From positions 64,501 to 128,500 of the forward strand of contig NZ_JAQOMR010000001.1 of assembly GCF_028401385.1 (NCBI RefSeq): a stretch of DNA of 64,000 bases. The letters are read 5' to 3'. Origin of the DNA: Marinicella algicola (GTDB taxonomy: Bacteria; Pseudomonadota; Gammaproteobacteria; Xanthomonadales; Marinicellaceae). The position numbers and the translations under genes are program-made. Every line of letters starts with the position of its first letter. Position 1 is the first letter of the stretch. The notes below the pieces were generated by a model. The model was given only the letters and a program-made list of their open reading frames with translations. It had not been told where the DNA came from and did not search any database. This document shows, one piece after another, positions 20,182 through 29,489 of this stretch.

Positions 20182-21459
20182 ATGAACACCATCAACGAGA
20201 TGTCGCAGATCCGCGCTATCCTTCAGTGCCTGAACCGAAATCGGCCTCACGACGATTTCGACGACGTGGAACTTTTTCGACTGTTTAGCGATGATTTTCT
20301 GCCGGATGCAGCAAGCCTTTTGCCGCAGGCGAAGGCCCAGTTGCGGCAGGATATTCTTGTGGCGGTTCTGTCTCGTTTGAAACGAAACGGCTATTTTGTT
20401 GAATTCGGTGCCACCGATGGTGTCTATCTCAGCAATACGTTTCTGCTTGAGAAGCATTTGGGATGGACGGGCATCCTGGCCGAGCCCGCACGAGTCTGGC
20501 TTGAGGCGCTTCGAGAAAACCGCCCACGTACGATCATCGACGACAGATGCGTCTATGAAAAGACCGGGGCCCAACTGATGTTCAGAGAAGTCCAGTCGGA
20601 TTTCGCCCTCTCGTCCATCGTTGAATTCTCAGATATTGACCTGCATCGAAATACCAGAAAGTTTGGAGAAACCTATCCTGTCGAGACCATCACGCTTCTG
20701 GATCTTCTATGCCAGCATGGTGCTCCCGAAGAGATCGACTTTATCTCGATCGATACGGAAGGCAGTGAACTCTCGATCCTAAAGGGCTTCGACTTTTCAC
20801 GATTTCGCTTCAACATAATAGCGTGTGAGCACAATTACTCCTCAACACGTGACCAGGTTCTCAACCTGCTGAAAGCGAACAGCTACTACCGTATTCTCAA
20901 CGAGATCTCTCTGTTTGACGACTGGTTCGTGCACGAGTCTCTTCTGTCACAGCTCGATTCAATCATGCCCGGGTGGGAGAGTATATCTCATCAGCGGAAC
21001 ACTGGCACCCAGTCGCCGAAGTCAAAGAAAGACATCACAATCGAGCAACTTCAGGAGACCGTGGAAAACCTCATCGTTGACCGGGACTCGCGGAGTGCAA
21101 GCTGTGTTCAGATAAAGAACGATGCAGATTTGATGGTTGACGGCTATGAGAAGGCCATCACTGAACTCAACGTTACGATTGGCAATCTCGCGGTCGAACG
21201 TGATGCATTCAAGACTGACAATGATCGGATGCGGGCTCACCAGCAGGAAATGGCTGACGGCTACGAGAAAGCCATCGCTGAACTCAACGTCACGATTGGC
21301 AATCTCGCGGTCGAACGTGATGCATTCAAGACATATGGTGAAGCGACGCTGACAAATCGACAAGAAATGGTTGACGGCTACGAGAAAGCGGTAGCAGAGC
21401 TGAAGGACACAATTGATCGTCTGATTATCGAGCGGGACGCGCTGCGCGAGACTATCTAG
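20182..21459 (+). CDS. FkbM-family methyltransferase with repeat coiled-coil tail
   Basis: 425 residues, intact. The FkbM domain (about 45-260) shows the SAM motif GYFVEFGATDGVYLSNTFLLE and IDFISIDTEGSELSILKGFDF. Residues from about 300 are predicted coiled coil and contain three 39-residue repeats, each built on VDGYEKAIAELNVTIGNLAV with ERDAFKT following. FkbM enzymes of this type often O-methylate glycans. The tail could tether the enzyme to a partner or to a growing chain. It is the last gene of the polysaccharide cluster, 130 bp before an IS3 element. Confidence 0.8.
   Translation: MNTINEMSQIRAILQCLNRNRPHDDFDDVELFRLFSDDFLPDAASLLPQAKAQLRQDILVAVLSRLKRNGYFVEFGATDGVYLSNTFLLEKHLGWTGILAEPARVWLEALRENRPRTIIDDRCVYEKTGAQLMFREVQSDFALSSIVEFSDIDLHRNTRKFGETYPVETITLLDLLCQHGAPEEIDFISIDTEGSELSILKGFDFSRFRFNIIACEHNYSSTRDQVLNLLKANSYYRILNEISLFDDWFVHESLLSQLDSIMPGWESISHQRNTGTQSPKSKKDITIEQLQETVENLIVDRDSRSASCVQIKNDADLMVDGYEKAITELNVTIGNLAVERDAFKTDNDRMRAHQQEMADGYEKAIAELNVTIGNLAVERDAFKTYGEATLTNRQEMVDGYEKAVAELKDTIDRLIIERDALRETI
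21133..21450 (+). repeat. Three tandem 117-bp coding repeats
   Basis: GACGGCTA(T/C)GAGAA starts at 21139, 21256 and 21373, a spacing of exactly 117 bp (39 codons). The first two units are nearly identical over about 80 bases and the third has diverged. They encode the coiled-coil repeats of the FkbM protein. Such repeats can expand or contract by recombination. Confidence 0.9.
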
Positions 21460-21659
21460 CAACTGTGTTTAGGTGGAGGCTTCTGAACGCAAGGTGTGGC
21501 CGTCTTGAGGACTGCGTTTGCGATTGTGACCAGCCTGCGTGCGATTGCGATTATGACGAGCTTGTGGCGTTTTCCACGTGTCTTCAGGCGGTAATCCCCC
21601 GAAAAATAATGGGCTTCAAAAGTAGAATTTTCTCGGGTTTTATGACTGAGGAGATTTTG

Positions 21660-21920
21660 ATGAAAAAGACGAGATTTAGCGAAGCACAGATTATTGGCAT
21701 TCTGCGTCAGGCAGAAGGTGGCGTTCCTGTGCCTGAACTTTGCCGGGAGCACGGGATGAGTTCAGCGAGTTTTTATAAATGGCGGGCCAAATATGGCGGC
21801 ATGGATGCGTCGATGATCAGCCAGATGAAAGCGCTGGAAGACGAGAACCGCCGTCTGAAAAAGATGTATGCGGAGATGAGCATGCAAACCGAACTGCTGA
21901 AAGAGGCTTTGGGAAAAAAT
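21660..21920 (+). CDS. IS3-family transposase OrfA (frameshifted at 3' end)
   Basis: HTH protein beginning [20 protein letters not shown], with [19 protein letters not shown] and a leucine-zipper stretch ending ELLKEALGK. In this family orfA usually stops with LGKK and an overlapping ATGA that starts orfB. Here the A-run at 21914-21919 has six A; with seven the normal TGA overlap would appear. As written, orfA runs on to 22049. The missing A is probably a sequence error. Confidence 0.8.
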
Positions 21921-22746
21921 GACGCGGCCATCTCTACGCCGGGAGGTGGCCGCGCAAGCCGTGGCGATACGTGGGGTGAGCATAGCACTTGCCTGCCGAA
22001 CGTTCGGTGTCAGCGAAACTTGCTACCGATACAAAGGCAAACGCAATGATGAGAATGAACAGATCGCCGATCTTCTGACCGGCTTGACGCAGGCAAAGAA
22101 GAACTGGGGCTTTGGCCTTTGTTTTCTCTATCTGCGGAACGTACAGGGACGGCGCTGGAATCATAAGCGTGTTTATCGCATCTACCGCGCGCTTGAGCTG
22201 AACCTCAGGATCAAGCCACGCCGGCGGCTGAAACGGGAAAAACCGGATACACTCAATGTCCCGACAACGCCGAACGCGGTCTGGTCCATGGACTTTATGG
22301 CGGATCGGCTGGCCGATGGCCGGCAGTTTCGGCTTTTGAATGTTCTGGATGACTTTAACCGTGAGGGGCTTGGCATTGAGGTCGATTTCTCTCTACCTGC
22401 GGAGCGTGTCATCCGTAGCCTGAACCAGATCATTGAGTGGCGCGGCAAACCGCTGGCAATACGTGTTGACAATGGCCCGGAATATGTCAGTGGAAGGCTT
22501 ATGGACTGGGCTGAAAATCAGGGCATTGCGCTGAATTACATCCAGCCTGGAAAGCCGCAGCAGAACGCTTATGTCGAACGCTACAACCGGACAGTACGAC
22601 ACGAATGGCTTGACCAATACATCATCGAGAGTATCGAAGAGGCGCAGGCGTTCGCCACACAATGGTTATGGAGCTATAACAACGAGCGACCCAATATGGG
22701 CATCGGCGGAATGACACCCGCACAGAAACTGAAAATGGCTGCGTGA
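21919..22746 (+). CDS. IS3-family transposase OrfB
   Basis: Integrase-core transposase of 275 residues, intact. It begins [20 protein letters not shown]. The HTH_21 region has [23 protein letters not shown]. The DDE residues are in [30 protein letters not shown] and the E of [19 protein letters not shown]. It is produced either alone or as an OrfAB fusion. Probably the active copy of this element type. Confidence 0.9.
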   Translation: MTRPSLRREVAAQAVAIRGVSIALACRTFGVSETCYRYKGKRNDENEQIADLLTGLTQAKKNWGFGLCFLYLRNVQGRRWNHKRVYRIYRALELNLRIKPRRRLKREKPDTLNVPTTPNAVWSMDFMADRLADGRQFRLLNVLDDFNREGLGIEVDFSLPAERVIRSLNQIIEWRGKPLAIRVDNGPEYVSGRLMDWAENQGIALNYIQPGKPQQNAYVERYNRTVRHEWLDQYIIESIEEAQAFATQWLWSYNNERPNMGIGGMTPAQKLKMAA

Positions 22747-22972
22747 ATTCTACCAAAAAGCCCCGTTAAAAAGGGAGGATTACCGCAGGGGCTTCGGCCA
22801 CAAGGAGAACTGGCGCGAAGACGTCTGATCGCACCTGCAGGCAGAACCTGCCGAACCGCCGTTCGGACACGCGCAGAGATTTTCCCGATAAGACAAGGAG
22901 ACCAGCGTCGCAGAGACGCTGGCTTGGTCGACGGAATTGGCCTGGAAGCTGTCCGGGCTTCCAGATCTAGGA

Positions 22973-23920
22973 TTACAGCACCGGGGTAGGCAGTTCCTCG
23001 CCAGCAAATTGTGCCTCGAGATTGTCGAAGACCAGCTTGCCCATGGCCTTGCGCGTCTCATAGGTGCCGGAGGCGTGGTGCGGCTGCAACAGAACGTTTT
23101 CGAGTGCAAGAAAACGCGGATTGATGTCCGGCTCGCCGTCGAATACATCGAGTGCCGCCGAACCGAGCTTGCCGCCTTCAAGCGCATTAAGAAGCGCGTC
23201 TTCATCAATATTCGATGCGCGTGAGATGTTGATCAGCATTCCCTCAGGGCCGAGCGCTTCGATCACGGGCTTGTTGACGATGTGCCGTGTTGCCTCGGAC
23301 GCTGCCAGCGTGACAAACAGGAAATCACAACCCTCAGCGAGTTTTGTCGCGCTTTCGACAAAGGTCCAGTCGGGCGCATAGTCCTTTGCGGCAACATCAC
23401 TGTAGAAGATTTCCATGTCAAAACCGGTCAGGCGGCGGCCAACCTCATAGCCGATGCGGCCAAGGCCGAGAATACCGGCGCGCTTTCCGTGAACGCGGTG
23501 CATCAGCGGATAAAGACCCTTCGAGGCCCAGTGGCCGCTTCTGGCCCAGGCTTCGGCGCCGACCATACCGCGTGACTGGCATATCATCATCGCAACACCG
23601 AGATCCGCCACATCCTTGGTCAGAACATCCGGCGTGTTGGTAACACGAATACCGCGTTCGCGTGCCGCATCGAGATCGACGGCATCATAGCCGACGCCGT
23701 AAACGCTGATGATTTCCAGCGCCGGAAGCGCTTCGATCAGTGCCCGGTCGGCACCAAGTTCACCACGGGTGGCAATGCCACGGATACTGGCTGCATGCGC
23801 CTTGATAAAGGCCTGCTTGTCGGCGGCTTCGAACAGGCGATGCATGGTGAAATGCGCGTTCAGTCGCTCATCATCCCAGCTGGGGTAAGGACCGATTTGC
23901 AGGATTTCAGCTTTCGTCAT
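22973..23920 (-). CDS. D-isomer 2-hydroxyacid dehydrogenase
   Basis: NAD(P)-dependent reductase of 2-keto acids, 315 residues, intact. Start ATG at 23920 follows GGAG; an in-frame ATG at 23950 lies inside the operator and is less likely. Motifs are GILGLGRIGYEVGRRL (nucleotide binding), NISRASNIDEDAL (catalytic Arg) and LLQPHHASGT (catalytic His). It resembles hydroxypyruvate/glyoxylate and 2-ketogluconate reductases. It has its own operator copy 15 bp upstream of the start and a terminator separates it from the genes above, so it is a separate unit of the sugar-acid regulon. Confidence 0.85.
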   Translation of the reverse strand: MTKAEILQIGPYPSWDDERLNAHFTMHRLFEAADKQAFIKAHAASIRGIATRGELGADRALIEALPALEIISVYGVGYDAVDLDAARERGIRVTNTPDVLTKDVADLGVAMMICQSRGMVGAEAWARSGHWASKGLYPLMHRVHGKRAGILGLGRIGYEVGRRLTGFDMEIFYSDVAAKDYAPDWTFVESATKLAEGCDFLFVTLAASEATRHIVNKPVIEALGPEGMLINISRASNIDEDALLNALEGGKLGSAALDVFDGEPDINPRFLALENVLLQPHHASGTYETRKAMGKLVFDNLEAQFAGEELPTPVL

Positions 23921-23934
23921 GAGTGTCTCCGTTT

Positions 23935-23950
23935 TTGTTATCGATATCAT
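23935..23950. promoter_or_regulatory. Sugar-acid regulon operator, site 1
   Basis: TTGTTATCGATATCAT, centred on CG at 23942-23943. It differs in two places from the palindrome ATGTTATCGATAACAT. It is placed just upstream of the 2-hydroxyacid dehydrogenase start at 23920. CG-centred palindromes of this size are typical LacI-family operators. Confidence 0.7.
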
Positions 23951-23965
23951 TCGGCTCTAAATAGA

Positions 23966-23994
23966 AGAGCCACAGCTTGAGTGCTGGTGGCTCT
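23966..23994 (-). terminator. Intrinsic terminator of the lactonase/dehydrogenase operon
   Basis: AGAGCCACAGC at 23966-23976 pairs with GCTGGTGGCTCT at 23983-23994 with one bulge. Read on the minus strand the hairpin is followed by TCTATTTAG. It lies 6 bases after the stop of the gene ending at 24000. Confidence 0.6.
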
Positions 23995-23999
23995 CGATT

Positions 24000-24871
24000 T
24001 CAGGACAGATTGTTGCGGTCGAGCAGCTCGAGAAACAGCGCCGAATGATCCAGATCTCCGCCCTCAAGCCGGGTCACAAGATCGGCGAAGCGATCACGCT
24101 GCAGCATCGTCAGCGGCAGGAAAGCCCCATCGCATTGCATTCCGCCAGCACATTTTCCAGATCCTTCAACTGGAAGGCAGAACGTCCGCCGGGCGTGAAG
24201 TCACTCGATTGCATGCGGGCGCCGTGCTGCTGCAAAATGACGGAATCGGCGAAACCGCCCTGGAGCACGGCGCGGAAACGTGCCGGATCCACACCGCCCT
24301 CGCGGACCAGAAGCGTCGCCTCAGCCACAGCACCGATGGTGATGGCAACAATCGCCTGATTGGCGAGTTTGGCCAGTTGTCCGCTGCCCGGAGGGCCAAG
24401 CAGGATCGCGCTTCCCATCGGTTCAAAAACCGTGGCGATACGCGCGAAAGCGTCGTCGTCGCCACCGGCCATGATCGCCAGACTTCCCACCGCGGCGCCG
24501 CGCGTTCCGCCGCTGACCGGCGCATCGATATGGCTGACGCCGCGTTTTGCCAGCATTGCGGCATGGTCGCGCGCCTCTTCGGGCTTGATCGAACTCATGT
24601 CGATGACGGTTGCGCCATCCGGGATATGTTCAGCCACGCCCTGGGCGAACAGAAGATCGGCAACGGCCGGGCCATCGGAAACCATGGTGATCACGGCATC
24701 GGCTCCGGCCACTGCGGCAGCAGGCGTTTCAGCGACAGACGCGCCCGCCTTTTCGAGCGCCGCTGTCTTGCCTGTGCTTCGGTTCCAGACGGTGAGGGAA
24801 AAGCCTGCCTTGATGAGATTCAGCGCCATCGGCGCGCCCATCAACCCGGTTCCCAGAAATGCGATTTTCAT
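24000..24871 (-). CDS. NAD-binding beta-hydroxyacid dehydrogenase, HIBADH/GarR type (frameshifted)
   Basis: About 290 residues when repaired. MKIAFLGTGLMGAPMALNLI gives the Rossmann motif. DAPVSGGTRGAAVGSLAIMAGG is the substrate-binding signature and the K of LAKLANQ is the catalytic lysine. A break near 24127 (CTTTCC, one T short) joins NAMGL to FLPLTMLQRDRFADLV. Relatives include 3-hydroxyisobutyrate dehydrogenase and tartronate semialdehyde reductase. It starts 7 bp after the SMP-30 gene, so both form one operon. A paralogue lies at 34312-35195. Confidence 0.8.
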
Positions 24872-24878
24872 GCTGGTC

Positions 24879-25805
24879 TTATCCCAGTTTGCTGCCATTG
24901 GCGGTGACATAGACCGCATAAAGCGATGTCGTTGCGGTGATGAACAGCCGGTTGCGCTTTGCGCCGCCAAAGGTGAGGTTGGAAACGGTTTCCGGCAGAT
25001 GCAATTTGCCGATCAGGGTTCCGTCAGGGTCGTAGCAGTGGACGCCATCGGCCGCACTGGTCCAGATCCTGCCGCTGCGATCAACACGGAAACCGTCGAA
25101 CAGTCCGTTTGTGCAGGTGGCGAAAACCCCAAGGTCCTCGAGTTTATTGTCGTCTTTGACACGGAACTTGCGGATGTGGCGCGGCCCGCCATCCAGATGG
25201 GTCGCACCGGTATCTGCAATATAAAGCAGGCTCTCGTCGGGCGAAAATGCAAGTCCGTTCGGCTTTTCAAAATCATCGGCAACACGGATTATCCGCCCCG
25301 TCTCGGGATCGGCACAATAGACATGACAACCGGCAATTTCCTGCTCGGCAAAATCGCCCTCATAATCATGCATGATTCCGTAGGAGGGGTCGGTAAACCA
25401 GACCGTGCCATCGGATTTGACCACGACATCATTGGGAGAGTTCAGCCTCTTGCCATCATAGCGATCGGCAATCACCCGAATGCTACCGTTAAACTCCGTG
25501 CGCGCAACACGCCTTTCAAGGTGTTCGCAGGTGACGAGACGGCCGAATTGATCGACCGTATTGCCATTGCTGTTGTTCGACGGTTGACGAAAAACGCAAG
25601 CCTCTCCGCTCGCCTCATCGAAGCGCATCATCCGGTTGTTGGGGATGTCGGAGAACAGCACAAACCGACCGGGCGCAAACCACGCAGGCCCTTCCAGCCA
25701 GCGACCTCCGGTCCATAGCCGCTCCACCCGCGCATGGCCGACGAAACATGTTTCAAAGCGCGGATCGAGCACTTCAAATCCGCTTCCTTCCAGAACCCCG
25801 AACAT
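24879..25805 (-). CDS. SMP-30/gluconolactonase family protein
   Basis: Six-bladed beta-propeller lactonase, 308 residues, intact. Start ATG at 25805 follows GGGAGGAAGC; the frame extends upstream to 25904 without homology. Metal-binding residues are visible as the E of WLEGPAWFAPG, the N of RLNSPNDVVVKSDG and the D of SPDESLLYIADTG. It hydrolyses aldonolactones to aldonates, which suits a regulon that feeds sugar acids to gluconate. It is divergent from the LacI gene, with an operator copy at 25855-25870. Confidence 0.85.
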   Translation of the reverse strand: MFGVLEGSGFEVLDPRFETCFVGHARVERLWTGGRWLEGPAWFAPGRFVLFSDIPNNRMMRFDEASGEACVFRQPSNNSNGNTVDQFGRLVTCEHLERRVARTEFNGSIRVIADRYDGKRLNSPNDVVVKSDGTVWFTDPSYGIMHDYEGDFAEQEIAGCHVYCADPETGRIIRVADDFEKPNGLAFSPDESLLYIADTGATHLDGGPRHIRKFRVKDDNKLEDLGVFATCTNGLFDGFRVDRSGRIWTSAADGVHCYDPDGTLIGKLHLPETVSNLTFGGAKRNRLFITATTSLYAVYVTANGSKLG

Positions 25806-25854
25806 CGCTTCCTCCCAAAAAGCTGCGTTACTGACGCGACTGCAAGAAACATCT

Positions 25855-25870
25855 ATGATATCGATAACAG
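25855..25870. promoter_or_regulatory. Sugar-acid regulon operator, site 2
   Basis: ATGATATCGATAACAG, centred on CG at 25862-25863. It lies 50 bp upstream of the SMP-30 start and 180 bp upstream of the divergent regulator, so it may control both. Confidence 0.75.
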
Positions 25871-26051
25871 ATATGTTATGGACGTCAAGACAAAGCCCTG
25901 TCAAGTTGCAAATGCCGCGTAAAATGTTTCGGCAACTTCTGGGGGCGGAGGTTGCGCAATATTGACACTTGCACCTTGCATTGGACAGAAGAAAGTGCGG
26001 GCGGGTTCATTTTGCGTTTGAGAAGCAGGAGACCGTTTACGGGGAGCGATT

Positions 26052-27103
26052 TTGGCAATAAGCAAGACGAAAAACGGCCAGAAGAGCGCCCAGAGACCGC
26101 TCGGTGCGCCAACAATGGCCGATGTCGCACAGCTCGCAGGCGTTTCGACCATGACGGTTTCGCGTGCGCTAAAAAAGACAGTCATGTCTCAAAAGACACA
26201 CGAAAGAAGATCCTCGCAGCCGTCGATCAGCTTGGCTATGTTCTTGATCAGTCGGCCGGATCACTCTCCTCGCGCAAGACCGGTTTTGTGGCCGCGCTTG
26301 TGCCATCCATCAACAATTCGAACTTCTCCGAAACAGCCCGCGGCATTACCGAAGCGCTTGAAGGTTCGGGCCTGCAACTTCTGCTGGGCTATACCGACTA
26401 TTCTGAACAAAAAGAAGAGCAGCTGATTCAATCCATGCTGCAGCGCCGCCCGGAAGGCATTATTCTGACCGACAGCACCCATACGCCCAGCGCCAGACGA
26501 ATGCTCGTCAATTCAGGCATTCCGGTGATCGAGACCTGGGAAATCCCCGAAGATCCGATCGACAGCGTTGTCGGCTTTTCCAACAGCGCGGTCATGGGGG
26601 ACATGGTAAAGGCGCTGGCGGCCAAGGGGTATCGGAAGTTTGGCTATATCGGCGGCACGACAACCCGCGACACGCGCGGCAACATACGCCGGACAGGGTT
26701 CCTCAATGCAATCAAGGAACTGGATCTTGAGCCTGGGCGGATGATCTCCTTCGGTGTGCCGCCGATCTCAATCGAACAGGGGGCGCAGGCTGTTGTTTCG
26801 ATGCTTGAGCGCTGGCCAGACACCGAAGCGGTCATCTGCGTTTCCGACCTTTCTGCCTTCGGTGCGCTGATGGAATGCCAGCGGCGCGGGATAAAAGTGC
26901 CGGACGACATCGCGATCGCCGGTTTTGGCGATTACGAGATTTCCGCCTTCTGCCATCCGCGCATTTCCACGGTGAATGTCGGCTGCCGCGATATCGGTCG
27001 CTTCGCCGCCCAGAAATTGCTGCGCGAACTTGCCGGCGACGATCTCGGTGGTGACGAACTGATCCTGACACCTTACAAGGTGCTTCTGCGTGAAAGCACG
27101 TAA
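26052..27103 (+). CDS. LacI-family transcriptional regulator, candidate regulon repressor (frameshifted)
   Basis: About 350 residues when repaired. The N-terminal HTH is TMADVAQLAGVSTMTVSRAL. The break comes at the A-run near 26173, where one more A gives LKKDSHVSKDTRKKILAAVD. The periplasmic-binding-like domain follows (GFVAALVPSINNSNFSETAR, GRNIRRTGFLNAI-like region, AVICVSDLSAFGALMECQRRG). The start is uncertain: TTG at 26052 follows GGGGAGCGA, and homology begins at about residue 20. Its place in the middle of the regulon and the operator shape make it the likely controller, as GntR/IdnR are in E. coli. Confidence 0.8.
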
Positions 27104-27137
27104 GCATCTTGCTGAAAGCCGAGAAAAGGAATTCCAG

Positions 27138-27557
27138 TTGACCAATACCCGTCCCGCTACCGCACTCAGCCATAAGGGCGTTATGACGGCACTGGCCGCC
27201 GCCATTGCCAAGGCAGAAGAAATCAAAGTCCCGCAAAACGTTGTGATCGTCGATCAAAGCGGTGTGACGCTCGCCGTCTTCCGCATGGACGGTGCAAAAT
27301 TCACCTCGATGAAGACGGCACGGGCAAAAGCCATCACTGCCGCTTCGCTTAACACTGCGACGGGCAACATGGCACCAGAGTTTGCATCAGCTGCCGCCAT
27401 CGCGACGGATGGCGAGGTTATCAATCTGAAGGGCGGTTTCCCGATCCGCTTCGATGGACTGCTCGCGGGTGCCATCGGCATTGGTTCCGGAACGGGCGAA
27501 CAGGATGTCGTCGTCGCAACCGCTGCCCTTGAAGCCATTGGTGCCGACAAGCTCTGA
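27138..27557 (+). CDS. GlcG/HbpS-like (DUF336) protein
   Basis: About 139 residues, intact. The family signature is VVIVDQSGVTLAVFRMDGA, followed by RAKAITAASLNTATG and the Gly-rich GGFPIRFDGLLAGAIGIGSG. DUF336 proteins often sit beside glycolate, propanediol and sugar-acid genes, and some bind haem. The catalytic role is unknown. TTG at 27138 after AAGGAA is a reasonable start. ATG at 27090 would overlap the LacI gene. Confidence 0.75.
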   Translation: MTNTRPATALSHKGVMTALAAAIAKAEEIKVPQNVVIVDQSGVTLAVFRMDGAKFTSMKTARAKAITAASLNTATGNMAPEFASAAAIATDGEVINLKGGFPIRFDGLLAGAIGIGSGTGEQDVVVATAALEAIGADKL

Positions 27558-27931
27558 GCACGATCCGGTTTGCCCGTGGCGGTGTCGCCGCTGCGGGCCC
27601 TCTTGCTCGTTAAAGCACTGATTTTGAGACCTATATCCGCCCCTCGGGTCTGCCCGGCATGATGCCTATGACAGGGTAGTGCCCCCGCATGTGCCTGCCT
27701 TCATCCGGGGATGCGTCTCCGTGCTCCTCATGTTCTTTGCATCCATTTTAAGGCTGCCCGAGGGCATCTTTTCAAGTCTCTCGCCAGCAAGATAGACGCT
27801 TGAGTATCCGGCTTCGGGGTGTCTTGCCAGAAGCCGGATGCTGCGGTTTCATGAACGTCAGCCGACATCGCGTAGCTGATAAAAATCAAGCGTGACTTTG
27901 CAAGGATCATTTTCCGGCTTGACATAGAATT
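27558..27931. other. Intergenic region before the ABC operon
   Basis: 374 bases. A GC-rich hairpin-like stretch follows the GlcG stop (27571-27598, CCCG..CGGG) and may end that unit. The right part leads into the ABC promoter. The small minus-strand ORF at 27728-27925 shows no protein-like features and is not called. Confidence 0.4.
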
Positions 27932-27947
27932 ATGTTATCGATAACAA
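27919..27947 (+). promoter_or_regulatory. ABC operon promoter with operator, site 3
   Basis: TTGACA at 27919-27924 is a consensus -35 box. A -10-like TAACAA lies 17 bp further at 27942-27947. The operator ATGTTATCGATAACAA (27932-27947, centre 27939-27940) fills the spacer and -10, an arrangement expected for direct repression. The first gene starts 34 bp downstream. Confidence 0.7.
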
Positions 27948-27981
27948 TTGATCGGCTTCGAGAGTTCGGGAGGAATGCTCG

Positions 27982-29476
27982 ATGAATGATTTAAGTCTTG
28001 TGTCGTTTCGCGCGATTACCAAAGTCTTTGGTGGTACGCAGGCACTGTCTGATGTTTCGCTTGAACTGCGCCCGGGAGAGATTCTGGCGCTGCTCGGCGA
28101 AAATGGCGCCGGAAAATCAACCCTTATCAAGACGCTTGCGGGTATCCATAAGCCGGATAGCGGCGAAATTCTGTTTTGCGGCGAGCCCTATGTGCACCGT
28201 CCGCCCAAACCGCTGCAACGCCAGCCAGTGGCCTTTATTCATCAGGACATGGGTCTAATCGAATGGATGACGGTTGGCGAAAATGTCGGTCTGGCGCAGG
28301 GCTTTTCCTCGCGTGCAGGCCTGATTGACTGGTCGTCGACCGATGACCGTGCGGCCGAGGCGTTGAAACTTGTCGGCTGCGATTTCGATCCACAGACCCG
28401 GATCTCAAATCTGACCAGAACGGAAAAGGCTCTGGTTGCGATTGCCCGCGCGCTTGCCACCGATGCCGATGTTCTGGTGCTTGATGAGCCAACCGCCAGC
28501 CTGCCTGCCGACGAGGTGGAACGGCTTTTCGATGCCATCCGCCCTTTGAAGGATCGAGGCGTCGGGATGATCTATGTGTCCCACCGGCTTGATGAAATCT
28601 TCCGTATTGCTGATCGCGTTGCGGTGTTGCGCGATGGCAAGCTTGTCGGCGAAACCGCCGTTACCGATACCACACCAAGTGAACTCGTCGAGTTGATCGT
28701 CGGCCGCAAGACCGATGAGCTTTTCGTCAAAGGCAGTGTGGAACAGGAGAGCGTGTCGCAAGCATCTCAGATCTTTGCTGCGCTGGCGTCGGCCCGGTTT
28801 CAATGGATATCCATAAAGGCGAACTTCTTGGGCTTGTCGGCCTGCGCGGTGCTGGTCAGGAAGCCGTTGGGCGCGCGCTTTTCGGGTCGGTGGAATTTTC
28901 CGGCGAAATCACGCTCAACGGTGAAACGCCGGACCTTTCCTCACCGCGATCTGCCATGCGCGCGGGGTCGGCTTGATTGCCCGTGACCGCGCTGAAGAAT
29001 CGGTGGCCATGTCGCTTTCGGTGCGGGAGAACATGTTTTTGAACCCGGCGGCCGTCGGGCGCAGCCTTTTCAAATTCCTCACCCATAAGAGCGAGGCAGA
29101 TCACTGCACGACGATCGGCGGCAGCGTCGGATTGCGGCCCAATGACCCGGAGATCGCGGTCGAAGCGCTATCGGGCGGCAACCAACAGAAGGTTGTCGTT
29201 GGCCGCTGGCTGGCGACGGGGCGCAAGCTTCTGATCGCAGAGGACCCGACGGCCGGTGTCGATGTCGGTGCCAAGGCGGAAATCTACCGGTTGATTGCGC
29301 GCGCGGTGGATGCCGGGCTTGCTGTCGTGGTGGTGTCCACGGATTTCGAGGAAGTCGCCAATATCTGCAACCGTGCCCTGGTGTTTTCGCGGGGCCGGAT
29401 CGTACGCGCTCTTGAGGGCGATCACCTGACGACACAGGCGCTGATCACAGCCGCCTCCGCTTCCGAAGCGGCCTGA
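27982..29476 (+). CDS. Sugar ABC transporter ATP-binding protein, RbsA type (frameshifted)
   Basis: Two-domain ATPase, about 498 residues when repaired. Domain 1 has Walker A LLGENGAGKSTLIKTLAG and Walker B VLVLDEPTASLPADE. Domain 2 has a degenerate Walker A (GLVGLRGAGQEAVGRALFG), signature LSGGNQQKVVVGRWLATG and Walker B LIAEDPTAGVDVGA, as in RbsA/MglA proteins. The breaks near 28752 (C short) and 28968 (GGGG, one G short) are homopolymer-type. First gene of a three-gene import operon, directly after operator site 3. Confidence 0.85.
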
Positions 29477-29489
29477 ACCGGGAGGAAAA

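Larger units (their letters stand above)
21589..22785 (+). mobile_element. IS3-family element downstream of the polysaccharide cluster
   Basis: The ends share an imperfect inverted repeat. GGTAATCC with GGGCTT and GTAGAATT further in appears at 21590-21632 and, reversed, at 22745-22785. CAGG is present at 21585-21588 and 22786-22789, a candidate 4-bp target duplication. The element has orfA and orfB. The flanking bases 21460-21584 contain no recognisable gene. Confidence 0.75.

Noticed and set aside
21133..21450. CRISPR-like repeat array
   Set aside because: Period 117 bp, repeats directly adjoin, they are in frame and encode coiled coil; no spacers or cas genes.
27728..27925. Small minus-strand ORF before the ABC operon
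   Set aside because: No motif or conservation hint, and it runs into the promoter/operator region.
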